The notes: generated from the letters alone by a model not told the origin. 8,932 nucleotides of DNA from Actinomycetes bacterium (GCA_030609215.1 JAUWCR010000040.1:1-8932), one strand, 5' to 3'; positions 1-7,213 are shown, counted from the stretch's first letter. Program-made: numbers and translations.

Positions 1-249
1 GGTATAGCAGCAACTGCTGTATTTTGTTTCATATTTGCATGGAATGAATACGCATTTGCATTCCTTCTTTCAAGGAAAGTTGCACAAACAGTGCCTGCAT
101 GGCTTCCTTATCAGATGGGAGTACTTGGCTATGACTGGGGAGCAGCTGCAGCAGGATCAATTTTATTTCTAATACCGGTGCTAGTTTTTACTATTATTTT
201 AAGAAAACATCTTGTAAGAGGAATTACTTTTGGAGCAATAAGGAAATAG
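1..249 (+). CDS. Carbohydrate ABC transporter permease, MalG type (C-terminal part)
   Basis: This is the last 82 codons of an inner-membrane subunit of a sugar importer; the gene starts before the window. The residues FAWNEYAFAFLL (12-23) match the segment that follows the cytoplasmic EAA loop in MalG-family permeases. The stretch around GYDWGAAAAGSILFLIPV (43-60) and the end LVRGITFGAIRK are also typical of the family's last membrane helix and C-terminus. Two hydrophobic segments are visible, about residues 3-23 and 49-67. The EAA loop itself lies upstream and cannot be checked. The stop codon TAG overlaps the ribosome binding site of the next gene, so this is an operon. The partner permease and the sugar-binding protein are probably upstream. 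The two ATPases at 1412 and 2546 probably power it. The family call is secure; the substrate cannot be read from this fragment. Confidence 0.93.
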   Translation, partial: GIAATAVFCFIFAWNEYAFAFLLSRKVAQTVPAWLPYQMGVLGYDWGAAAAGSILFLIPVLVFTIILRKHLVRGITFGAIRK

Positions 250-257
250 GAGAAGAA

Positions 258-482
258 ATGGTATTATTTTTTATTTCTCTAGGTTTTTATATAGCAATTG
301 GTTTAATATTCTGGAGATTTAAGATTTTAAAAAGAAAATATCTAGAACCACTTTTTATGTGGATTATGCTATGCGGAATTTTAGCACTTTGCCAGCCATG
401 GTTATTGAGTATATATCATTGGAGTTATGCAATCCTTATAACTGGTGTTGCGGGATATATTTTTTCAATTCATTTAAAATAA
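258..482 (+). CDS. Small three-helix membrane protein of the sugar ABC transporter operon
   Basis: This predicts a 74-residue, very hydrophobic protein with no recognised domain. Membrane segments are visible at about residues 3-19, 32-50 and 54-72. A basic loop (RFKILKRK, 20-27) separates the first two, and conserved-looking Trp and Pro residues lie at 47-48 (PW) and 55 (W). The start is supported by AGGAGAAG (248-255), which overlaps the permease stop codon; only 8 bases separate the two genes. Its position directly after a MalG-type permease suggests an accessory membrane subunit of the transporter. Rhizobial glycerol ABC transporter operons with two ATPases also carry a small membrane protein (DUF2160 type). 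The second half here loosely resembles that pattern, but I cannot confirm homology. It is very likely a real gene because of its binding site and tight spacing. Its function is unknown. Confidence 0.8.
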   Translation: MVLFFISLGFYIAIGLIFWRFKILKRKYLEPLFMWIMLCGILALCQPWLLSIYHWSYAILITGVAGYIFSIHLK

Positions 483-505
483 TTTATAAGTATATGGAGG
501 GAAAG

Positions 506-1354
506 TTGAAGTTTGGTGTAAATACATTATTATATTCAGCTAAATTTACAGATGAAAGTACTAATATTTTTAGATCAATAAAAGATACGGGACTTGATGG
601 AGTAGAAATAGCTTTAGAACAAAAAGGTGATATTGATTACAGTAAAACTTTATATAAATTAAAGGAAAATGGACTTGAATGCTGCTCGATTTGTGGATTA
701 TTTGGAGAAAATAGAGATATTAGAGGTCCAAATAAAGAATACATAAAAAATGGAATATCTTATATTAAAGATTGTATTGATGCTTGTGTCAGTCTTGAAT
801 GCAAACTATTTGTTGGTCCATTATATTCATCAGTAGGTAGAGCTAATTTAGAATCACCTGAAGATAAAAAAGAACAGTGGAAAACATGTGTAAGTAGTTT
901 TAAAGAATTATGCAAATATGCAGGAGAAAAAGAAGTATATATGGCTATAGAGCCATTAAATAGATTTGAAACTGATTTTATAAATATATGCAGGGACGCA
1001 GTTAATATTATAAATGATGTAGGAAGTAAAATGCTAAAAATTCACCTGGATACTTTTCATATGAATATTGAAGAAAAAAGTTCAGGAGATGCAATTATTG
1101 AAGCAGGTGATTTACTTTATCATATACATGCAAGCGAGAATGACAGAGGAGCACCTGGCACAGGACAGGTTGATTGGAAGAAGGTAAAAGAGTCACTAAA
1201 AAAAATAGGATATGATAAATATATTGTAATTGAATCTTTCACGCCTGAAGTTAGAATAATTGCTAAAGCAGCATCTATCTGGAGACAAACTGAAAAAGAT
1301 GCAAATACACTGGTAGAAAAAGGTGCAAGATTTTTAAAAGAATTATTTGGTTAA
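506..1354 (+). CDS. Sugar 3-epimerase, D-tagatose/D-psicose 3-epimerase family (TIM barrel)
   Basis: This predicts a 282-residue cytoplasmic enzyme that probably moves the C3 configuration of free ketoses (for example ribulose to xylulose, or fructose to psicose). The four metal ligands of the family are visible: E149 (AIEPLNRFET), D182 (HLDTFHMN), H208 (HIHASENDRG) and E243 (VIESFTPE). Their spacing matches the E152/D185/H211/E246 set of Agrobacterium psicose 3-epimerase. The segment ENDRGAPGTGQVDW (211-224) is a further family hallmark, and the length fits (about 280-290). I chose TTG at 506 because GGAGGG (496-501) lies 4 bases before it and the protein then begins MKFGVN, as relatives do. 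An in-frame ATG at 494 overlaps that binding site. The open frame runs back to 359, but that overlaps the preceding gene and is unlikely to be translated. It lies between the membrane subunits and the ATPases. The preferred sugar cannot be decided from sequence. Confidence 0.9.
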   Translation: MKFGVNTLLYSAKFTDESTNIFRSIKDTGLDGVEIALEQKGDIDYSKTLYKLKENGLECCSICGLFGENRDIRGPNKEYIKNGISYIKDCIDACVSLECKLFVGPLYSSVGRANLESPEDKKEQWKTCVSSFKELCKYAGEKEVYMAIEPLNRFETDFINICRDAVNIINDVGSKMLKIHLDTFHMNIEEKSSGDAIIEAGDLLYHIHASENDRGAPGTGQVDWKKVKESLKKIGYDKYIVIESFTPEVRIIAKAASIWRQTEKDANTLVEKGARFLKELFG

Positions 1355-1411
1355 AATACTAAAAAAAGATAATAAATTATATATAAATTAAAAGAAATGG
1401 AGATCATTTAG

Positions 1412-2527
1412 ATGGCAGAAATAGTTCTTAAAAATATTGTAAAAAGATTTGGCAGCCTGACAGCTATAAATAATCTAAACCTTACTATAAAAGAAAAAGA
1501 GTTTTTAGTTTTACTTGGTCCTTCAGGATGTGGAAAAACAACAACTCTTAGATGTATATCCGGCCTGGAAATACCTGATGAGGGAAGAATTATAATTGGT
1601 GGCGAGGATGTTACAATTAAGAAAGCATCTGAAAGAGATATAGCTTTTGTATTTCAATTGTATGCGCTGTATCCGCATATGACAGTTTATGATAATATTG
1701 CTTTCCCGTTGATTAATATGAAACATAGTAAGAAAAATATAAAAGAAGAAATTGATAATGTTGTTGAAATATTAAAGATAAAACACATACTTAACAGAAA
1801 ACCTAGAGAGCTTTCAGGCGGGGATATGCAGAGAGTTGCTCTTGGAAGAGCTATTGTTAGAAGGCCAAAGGCATTTTTACTAGATGAGCCTATAGGAACA
1901 CTGGATGCTAAGTTTAGAGAAAAAATGCGCAGTGAACTAAAAAAGCTTCATATAGACATTGGTGCTACTACAGCATATGTAACTCATGACCAATTAGAGG
2001 CTATGGAAATGGGAGATCGCATAGCTATAATGAATTTAGGAGTTTTACAGCAAGTTGGGGCTCCTAATGAAATATATACTAATCCAAATAATTTGTTTGT
2101 TGCAAATTTTATTGGAAGCCCTGGGATGAATTTTGTGGATTGTAAATCTATAAAAGATTCAAATGGAAATATAATATTAAGAATAACTGAAATAAATGAA
2201 AATATTATTATAACTGACAAGATTAAAGAAGCTATAGTTGATAAGAATTTAATAGATAAAGATTTAATTCTGGGAGTTAGGCCAGAAGATATAATATTAA
2301 GTTTGCACAGTAAAGAAAAATATATTAAAACAAAAGTATTAATATTGGAATCTGTAGGTTCTTATAATATTATTGATATCAATGTAGGGAAAGATAAAAC
2401 TATCAAAGCTAGAACAGCTGAAACAATTTCACCCAGTATCGGGGAAAATGTGTATATAGATTTTGATATGGAAAGGGTAAGTATTTTTAATAAAGAAACT
2501 GGAGATTCAATATTAAGTAAAAAATAA
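1412..2527 (+). CDS. Sugar ABC transporter ATP-binding protein 1 (MalK/UgpC type)
   Basis: This 371-residue cytoplasmic ATPase would drive the sugar importer, probably as a heterodimer with the next gene's product. It has Walker A GPSGCGKTT (36-44), Q-loop Q82, signature LSGGDMQ (134-140), Walker B AFLLDEP (154-160) with catalytic E159, and switch H192 (VTHDQLEAM). The C-terminal half (about 235-371) is the regulatory OB/TOBE region of MalK-like proteins and includes GVRPEDI (288-294). The D-loop reads IGTLDAK (161-167), not the common LSNLDAK, so the usual Ser is replaced. The start ATG has GGAGA (1399-1403) 8 bases upstream. The gene follows the epimerase after 57 bases and precedes its paralogue by 18 bases. 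A shared multi-sugar ATPase is possible, but the operon position argues for a dedicated one. Confidence 0.95.
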   Translation: MAEIVLKNIVKRFGSLTAINNLNLTIKEKEFLVLLGPSGCGKTTTLRCISGLEIPDEGRIIIGGEDVTIKKASERDIAFVFQLYALYPHMTVYDNIAFPLINMKHSKKNIKEEIDNVVEILKIKHILNRKPRELSGGDMQRVALGRAIVRRPKAFLLDEPIGTLDAKFREKMRSELKKLHIDIGATTAYVTHDQLEAMEMGDRIAIMNLGVLQQVGAPNEIYTNPNNLFVANFIGSPGMNFVDCKSIKDSNGNIILRITEINENIIITDKIKEAIVDKNLIDKDLILGVRPEDIILSLHSKEKYIKTKVLILESVGSYNIIDINVGKDKTIKARTAETISPSIGENVYIDFDMERVSIFNKETGDSILSKK

Positions 2528-2545
2528 TTAATTGGGAGACTATTA

Positions 2546-3640
2546 ATGGCTAGTATAAAATTAAAATCAATTACAAAAACGTTTAAAGATATAACTGCGG
2601 TAAAAGAAATAGATTTAGAAATAAAAGATAAAGAATTCTTCATTCTACTGGGTCCTACAGGAGCAGGGAAAACAACTACATTAAGGCTTGTTGCAGGTCT
2701 TGAGAAGCAGGATAAAGGTGAAATATTATTGGACAATAAAAACGTCAGTGATATAGGACCAGCTTTAAGGGATGTAGCTTTTGTTTTCCAATACTATACT
2801 TTATATCCTAACTATACAGTGAAGCAGAATCTGGAGTTTCCTCTTAAATCTAAATTAAGAAGATTACCAAGAAAGGAAATTGACAAAAAAGTCTCAGAAG
2901 TTTCTAAGATTTTACATATAGAACATTTATTAGGTAGGAATACAGTAAATCTAAGTGGCGGGGAAATGCAGAGGGTGGCAATAGGAAGAGCAATAGTTAG
3001 GACACCAAAAGTATTCTTAATGGATGAACCATTATCAAATTTAGATGCAAAATTAAGAGAAGAAATGAGGGTGGAACTTGCAAGAATACATCTGGATTTG
3101 AATTCTACTTTTTTTTATGTTACTCATGATCAAATTGAAGCAATGACTATGGCTGACAGAATTGCAGTTCTTAATGAAGGGGAGATTATTCAAATAGGAA
3201 CACCTAAAGAAATATATAAAACACCAGAAAATGTATTTGTTGCAGAATTTATTGGAAGTCCCGAGATTAATCTTTTTAATGCTGCTATAGAAGATAATAA
3301 ATTAATTATTAATGAAAGAGCAATGGTTTACAGTATGACTGATGAACAGCACAGACTAATCAGTAAATATAATAGAAAAAACATTATAGTTGGCGTTAGA
3401 CCGGAAGATATTGAAATAACCCGAGAAAAGGGAAGTGTTAATTCATTTAAATCCACTGTATATTTTAGTCAGAGCATAGGTGCTGAAGATATATTGAACT
3501 TAAAAATTGATAATAGGACTATTTTTAAGGCAGTTGCTCCCCCAAAATTTATGACTAAAATTGGTGAAAAAATCTATGCAAATTTTCGTATGGAGAAGTC
3601 TCATCTATTTGATATTGAAAGTAAGAAACGATTAAAATAA
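2546..3640 (+). CDS. Sugar ABC transporter ATP-binding protein 2 (MalK/UgpC type)
   Basis: This 364-residue cytoplasmic ATPase is the second nucleotide-binding subunit of the importer. It shows Walker A GPTGAGKTT (36-44), Q-loop Q82 in VFQYYTLYPNYTV, signature LSGGEMQ (136-142), Walker B VFLMDEP (156-162), a standard D-loop LSNLDAK (163-169) and switch H194. A C-terminal OB/TOBE region includes FIGSPEINL (235-243) and GVRPEDI (283-289). It has the same layout as the preceding gene's product but differs across the helical domain and C-terminus, so it is an old paralogue and not a recent duplication. GGGAG (2534-2538) lies 7 bases before the ATG. All ATPase residues are present in both proteins, so two active sites are expected in a heterodimer. 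Two-ATPase sugar importers are known, for example the rhizobial glycerol system. The substrate is unknown. Confidence 0.95.
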   Translation: MASIKLKSITKTFKDITAVKEIDLEIKDKEFFILLGPTGAGKTTTLRLVAGLEKQDKGEILLDNKNVSDIGPALRDVAFVFQYYTLYPNYTVKQNLEFPLKSKLRRLPRKEIDKKVSEVSKILHIEHLLGRNTVNLSGGEMQRVAIGRAIVRTPKVFLMDEPLSNLDAKLREEMRVELARIHLDLNSTFFYVTHDQIEAMTMADRIAVLNEGEIIQIGTPKEIYKTPENVFVAEFIGSPEINLFNAAIEDNKLIINERAMVYSMTDEQHRLISKYNRKNIIVGVRPEDIEITREKGSVNSFKSTVYFSQSIGAEDILNLKIDNRTIFKAVAPPKFMTKIGEKIYANFRMEKSHLFDIESKKRLK

Positions 3641-3772
3641 ATAGAAATATAGAGATCAAATTATCGTATATTTTTAAAGATTTTTTTAGCATATCTAGAA
3701 TATAATCATTTATTAGTAGTAGTATTGTTTTAATATATTAATATTCATCTTTATTGTATTGGAGGGTATAAA
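3641..3772 (+). promoter_or_regulatory. Intergenic spacer inside the operon, possible internal control region
   Basis: This 132-base A+T-rich gap is the longest inside the operon and separates the transport genes from the isomerase and kinase. It holds a perfect 10-base palindrome TAATATATTA (3731-3740), and it ends with a strong ribosome binding site GGAGGG (3761-3766) 6 bases before the isomerase ATG. I see no hairpin followed by a T run strong enough to call a terminator, and no well-spaced -35/-10 pair. A secondary promoter or an mRNA processing point here is only a guess from the gap size. Confidence 0.3.
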
Positions 3773-4882
3773 ATGGCAGATATAATTGATACAAGGTATC
3801 AAAAAATTAAAAGAAACAAGGAAGAACTTATTAAACATCTTAATAGTTTTACCCTTGATATAAAAATATCGGTAGGAATATGGTATTTCACACCTTCGGG
3901 AGGAAGATTTCATGAGGCATATGTAGAAAGCAAGGATATACCTCAAAAAATTGAAATGGCTTATGAAATGGCAAAATATGGAGTTAAGGCTATTGAAGCA
4001 CATTACCCAATTGAAGTAAACGAGGATAATTATTATCTATATGAAAAATTGGAGAAAGAAACAGGAATAAAACTGCTGAGCTGTTATCCTGCAATTTTTT
4101 ACCCTAAAGAATATGAATTTGGCTCACTTTCAAATCCTTATGATAAATATCGAAATAAAGCAATAGAAACACTTATAAACTGCCTGAAGTTTGCTAAAGA
4201 AAAAAAATTGCACCATGCAGGAATCTGGCCAGGAATTGATGGATATTTATATTCACTGGGAACTGATTTTTATGATATGTGGGATAGGTTTGAAGATGCA
4301 GTAGCTACAGCAATGGATGAAGTGCCAGGAGTAATGGTAGCCATAGAACCGAAACCATATGAACCTGCTCCTAACAATATCTATAGAACAACATCAGATG
4401 GATTAATAGCATGTAGGGATATAGAGTTACGTCTTAAATCTAAAACTAACAAGGATCTTTTAAGTAAAGGTTATTCTTTGCTGGGAATGCAGCCTGAGAT
4501 TGGACACATCAGAATGGGTTTTGAAGACGCACCATATGCATTTAGTAGAGCTACAAGACAGGGAAGACTCTTTCATACTCACTGGAATAGTCAACCTCTT
4601 GGTAATTATGACCAGGATTTAAATATAGGGGTAGTTGAATTGCAGCAAGCAGAAGCATCACTTTTTGCACTGAAAATGTCTGGCTATAAAGAGTATTACG
4701 GGATAGACATAAACCCTGAAAGGATGCCGGTTGATAAAGCTATTCAAATAAATTCATTGGTTTTAAACCAAATGAATGAGAAAATAAATAATCTTCCAAA
4801 TGAGAGGTTGGTGGAAGCATATTTTAATCCTGAGAATAACAGGGGAGAAATTGAATTAATAATTGCTAATAGTATTAAATAA
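3773..4882 (+). CDS. Xylose-isomerase-like sugar isomerase (TIM barrel)
   Basis: This 369-residue cytoplasmic enzyme probably interconverts an aldose and a ketose. Its C-terminal half follows the actinobacterial xylose isomerase pattern. It has IEPKPYEP (191-198, metal E192 and catalytic-region K194), QPEIGH (240-245, E242 and H245), LFHTHWNSQ (266-274), YDQDL (279-283, D280 and D282) and GIDINPE (310-316, D312). H77 (EAHYP) sits where the xylose isomerase catalytic His is expected, and W152 (GIWPG) matches the active-site Trp region. The notable change is H270: xylose isomerases have a metal-binding Asp there (FHIDLNGQ). The N-terminus does not resemble XylA closely, so the protein is a distant relative. 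The substrate could be xylose, arabinose, lyxose, ribose or a deoxy sugar. GGAGGG lies 6 bases before the ATG. The kinase follows after 46 bases, consistent with isomerisation followed by phosphorylation. I do not call it xylA. Confidence 0.85.
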   Translation: MADIIDTRYQKIKRNKEELIKHLNSFTLDIKISVGIWYFTPSGGRFHEAYVESKDIPQKIEMAYEMAKYGVKAIEAHYPIEVNEDNYYLYEKLEKETGIKLLSCYPAIFYPKEYEFGSLSNPYDKYRNKAIETLINCLKFAKEKKLHHAGIWPGIDGYLYSLGTDFYDMWDRFEDAVATAMDEVPGVMVAIEPKPYEPAPNNIYRTTSDGLIACRDIELRLKSKTNKDLLSKGYSLLGMQPEIGHIRMGFEDAPYAFSRATRQGRLFHTHWNSQPLGNYDQDLNIGVVELQQAEASLFALKMSGYKEYYGIDINPERMPVDKAIQINSLVLNQMNEKINNLPNERLVEAYFNPENNRGEIELIIANSIK

Positions 4883-4928
4883 AAGATCTGTTTTTGTTTA
4901 GAAAATATACGAGTAGAGGTGCATATGT

Positions 4929-6455
4929 ATGAAATATTTATTAGGCATTGATATAGGTACTACATCAACAAGAACAATAATAATTAACGAAGATGGACGG
5001 TTAATCAGCTCTTCTACAAAGGAATATAAAATGTATACACCTAAGCCTGGTTGGGCCGAACAGGACCCAGATGATTGGTGGAATGCTGTGGTATATACTA
5101 TAAAAGATGCAGTAGAAAAATCAAATATATCTCCTGGTAAAATATCCTGTATGGGGCTTACGGGACAAATGCATGGCAGTGTGTTCATTGATAGTTATGG
5201 TAAAGTAATAAGGCCAGCTATTTTATGGTGCGATCAGAGAACTCAGAAGCAATGTGATGAAATATATGATATTTTTGGATACAAAAACTTTATAAAACTC
5301 TCATATAATAAGGCTCTTACAGGTTTTACAGCTCCAAAAATACTGTGGCTGAAAGAGGTTGAACCTGAAAATTATAAAAAAGTAGCGAAGATACTCCTTC
5401 CAAAAGATTATATAAGGTATAAATTATCAGATACATATGCTACTGAAGTGTCTGATGCATCAGGAACAATTCTTATGAATATAGCTAAAAGAAATTGGTC
5501 AGATGAAATTCTGGACGGACTAAATATTGATAAAGGATTACTCCCGTCTATTTACGAATCAACACATATAAGTTCAAATATAAGTGAGATTGCTTCTAAA
5601 ATTACTGGACTTACCAAAGGTTTACCTATAGCAGGAGGGGGAGGAGACCAGGCAGTTGGAGCTGTCGGTTCAGGTATAGTAAAAGAAGGATTAATATCTG
5701 ATTATCTTGGAACATCTGGAGTTGTATTTGCACATAGTGACAAACCTGTATTTGATAGCCTGGGGAGATTGCATTCATTTTGCCATGCTGTTCCAGGAAA
5801 GTGGCATCTAATGGGAGTAACTCTATCAGCTGCTGGATCTCTTAAATGGTACAATGATAACTTTGGACCAAGTGATAATATATCTAAAACATATCCTGAC
5901 AAAGAAGAGTATGAGCTGTTAAATAAACAAGCTGAAAATATCCCAGCTGGCTCAAATGGGCTTCTATTTTTGCCATACCTGTCAGGCGAGAGAACGCCTT
6001 ATGCTGATCCTTATGCAAGAGGTGTATTTTTTGGAATTTCATACATGCATGGACAGGACCACTTTGTTCGCTCAATCATGGAGGGTGTAGCATTTAGTCA
6101 GTTTGACTGCCTATCTCTTATGAAGGAGATTGGTATTATTTCAAGTAAAATTGTACTTTATGGTGGAGGTGCAAAAAGTAAAATATGGAGACAAATAATA
6201 TCTGATATTTTTGGAACTAAAATTGTAACATTAAATATTGAAGAAGGTCCTGCTTATGGTGCTGCATTAATAGCTGGAGCTGGTTGTGGTATATATAAAA
6301 GTGTAGAAGAAGCATGTGATAGTGTTATTAAAGAAGTAAATAAAAATAATCCGATAGAGGAGAATGTATTAAAATATAATGAATTATATAAAATCTATAA
6401 TTCTTTATATAAAAACTTAAAAGATGAGTTTAAAAAAATAGATTCTATATCATAA
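4929..6455 (+). CDS. xylB: Xylulokinase-family FGGY carbohydrate kinase
   Basis: This 508-residue cytoplasmic kinase probably uses ATP to phosphorylate D-xylulose to D-xylulose 5-phosphate for the pentose phosphate pathway. The N-terminal ATPase-fold domain begins LLGIDIGTTSTR (4-15). The xylulokinase-type substrate loop GLTGQMHG (76-83) and ILWCDQRT (98-105) follow. D240 in AGGGGDQAVGAVGSG (235-249) is the expected catalytic base. The C-terminal domain has LPYLSGERTPYADP (348-361) and the nucleotide-binding GGGAKSKIWRQ (412-422). The length is normal for XylB. The start ATG at 4929 is supported by AGAGGTG (4915-4921); another ATG at 4925 is out of frame. It is the last gene of the sugar operon. 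GLTGQMHG argues for xylulokinase over glycerol or ribulose kinases, but related kinases act on other ketoses, so the exact substrate is inferred. Confidence 0.92.
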   Translation: MKYLLGIDIGTTSTRTIIINEDGRLISSSTKEYKMYTPKPGWAEQDPDDWWNAVVYTIKDAVEKSNISPGKISCMGLTGQMHGSVFIDSYGKVIRPAILWCDQRTQKQCDEIYDIFGYKNFIKLSYNKALTGFTAPKILWLKEVEPENYKKVAKILLPKDYIRYKLSDTYATEVSDASGTILMNIAKRNWSDEILDGLNIDKGLLPSIYESTHISSNISEIASKITGLTKGLPIAGGGGDQAVGAVGSGIVKEGLISDYLGTSGVVFAHSDKPVFDSLGRLHSFCHAVPGKWHLMGVTLSAAGSLKWYNDNFGPSDNISKTYPDKEEYELLNKQAENIPAGSNGLLFLPYLSGERTPYADPYARGVFFGISYMHGQDHFVRSIMEGVAFSQFDCLSLMKEIGIISSKIVLYGGGAKSKIWRQIISDIFGTKIVTLNIEEGPAYGAALIAGAGCGIYKSVEEACDSVIKEVNKNNPIEENVLKYNELYKIYNSLYKNLKDEFKKIDSIS

Positions 6456-6536
6456 AATATTTTCACCTTTAAAGATTAAGTATAATAATTAAATTTTATA
6501 AGTACTATTTTGATATGATTAAAATTAAAGTTAACA

Positions 6537-6983
6537 ATGATAGCAATTAAGATTAAAATACTTGATAAAACACTGCCAGTACCAAAATATGCGCATAAAG
6601 GTGATGCAGGAATTGATCTTTATAGTGCTATAGATTGTATATTAAAACCTCTTGAAAGAAAAAAAGTACCTACTGGCATAAAAGTATCTATACCTGAAGG
6701 ATATGCTGGTTTTGTTCAACCAAGATCAGGGCTTGCTATTAAAAATGGTATATCTATAGTAAATACTCCAGGATTAATTGATTCGGGGTATAGGGGAGAA
6801 ATATGTATAATCCTTATAAATCTGGATACTAAAAAAGTATTTAAAATAAAAAAAGGTGATAAAATCTGTCAATTAGTCATCCAAAAAGTTGAAGTTGCTA
6901 AAATAGAGCTAGTAGAAGAATTAGATATTACTAGTAGGGGAGAAGGAGGATTTGGCAGTACCGATAAAAAAATTAAATGGTAA
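6537..6983 (+). CDS. dut: dUTP diphosphatase (dUTPase), trimeric type
   Basis: This 148-residue cytoplasmic enzyme hydrolyses dUTP to dUMP and diphosphate, which keeps uracil out of DNA and supplies dTMP synthesis. All five dUTPase motifs are present: DAGIDLYS (23-30), PRSGLAIKNG (62-71), NTPGLIDSGYRGEI (76-89, catalytic D82), KGDKICQLVI (106-115) and RGEGGFGST (134-142), the Gly-rich flap that closes over the nucleotide. The length is normal for a homotrimeric enzyme. The start ATG has no good Shine-Dalgarno sequence, only TAAAG (6526-6530), and a stop codon in frame upstream rules out a longer start nearby. It lies 81 bases after the kinase and is functionally unrelated to the sugar operon. 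It may be read from its own weak promoter or by read-through. A phage origin is possible for dut genes, but no other phage gene is in the window. Confidence 0.96.
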   Translation: MIAIKIKILDKTLPVPKYAHKGDAGIDLYSAIDCILKPLERKKVPTGIKVSIPEGYAGFVQPRSGLAIKNGISIVNTPGLIDSGYRGEICIILINLDTKKVFKIKKGDKICQLVIQKVEVAKIELVEELDITSRGEGGFGSTDKKIKW

Positions 6984-7170
6984 TTAAACATATCCTTTAT
7001 TTTTAATATATTTTTAATATCTTAACTAAATCTTTCCGGTCGATTATTCTTAATATAATTTACAAATACTATCCTTGTCACAAAAAATCTAAAACATTTT
7101 ACAATGGATGGATGATATTCAGAAGATTAAACCTTGTTAGAATTATAAAGTAAGACGTAATATTTAATGT
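6984..7170. other. Non-coding A+T-rich spacer between dut and the toxin-antitoxin cluster
   Basis: I see no convincing gene here on either strand. The short open stretches lack binding sites and family motifs. A pair of T-rich repeats (TTTTTAATAT at 7000-7009 and 7011-7020) follows the dUTPase gene, but it has no stem, so I do not call a terminator. The spacer marks the change from metabolic genes to the toxin-antitoxin cluster. Confidence 0.6.
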
Positions 7171-7186
7171 AAGATAAATAAATCTT
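7171..7186. repeat. Inverted repeat overlapping the -35 box, candidate AbrB-type operator
   Basis: AAGAT (7171-7175) and ATCTT (7182-7186) form an inverted repeat with a 6-base spacer. Its right arm enters the TTGACT -35 box. AbrB/MazE-like antitoxins usually repress their own promoter by binding palindromic sites near it, so the position fits. The arms are only 5 bases in an A+T-rich stretch, so chance is possible. Confidence 0.3.
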
Positions 7187-7213
7187 GACTTTCGTTTATC
7201 CCTGTGTTATACA
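7185..7213 (+). promoter_or_regulatory. Probable promoter of the AbrB-PIN toxin-antitoxin operon
   Basis: TTGACT (7185-7190) and TATACA (7208-7213) are separated by 17 bases, a sigma-A-like arrangement placed just before the antitoxin gene. Transcription would begin near 7220, giving a leader of about 20 bases that contains the GGAGGT ribosome binding site. A short inverted repeat overlaps the -35 region and could be the antitoxin's operator. Confidence 0.55.

Noticed and set aside
359..505. The epimerase frame stays open upstream to an ATG at 359, giving a 331-residue version.
   Set aside because: This part overlaps the small membrane protein gene in another frame and has no family match, while a strong ribosome binding site points to TTG 506.
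1984..2736. Long open frames on the reverse strand inside the two ATPase genes, and similar ones inside the isomerase and kinase genes.
   Set aside because: They lie wholly opposite strongly supported genes, have no ribosome binding sites and show no family motifs.
6456..6486. Possible terminator or promoter after the kinase: AAAATATTTT and CTTTAAAG palindromes, and TATAAT at 6481.
   Set aside because: The palindromes are short and A+T-only with no stem followed by a T run, and the best -35-like sequence (TTTCAC) is only 14 bases from TATAAT.
7024..7125. Open reading stretch on the reverse strand in the spacer after dut.
   Set aside because: It is about 30 codons with no start codon, binding site or recognisable motif.
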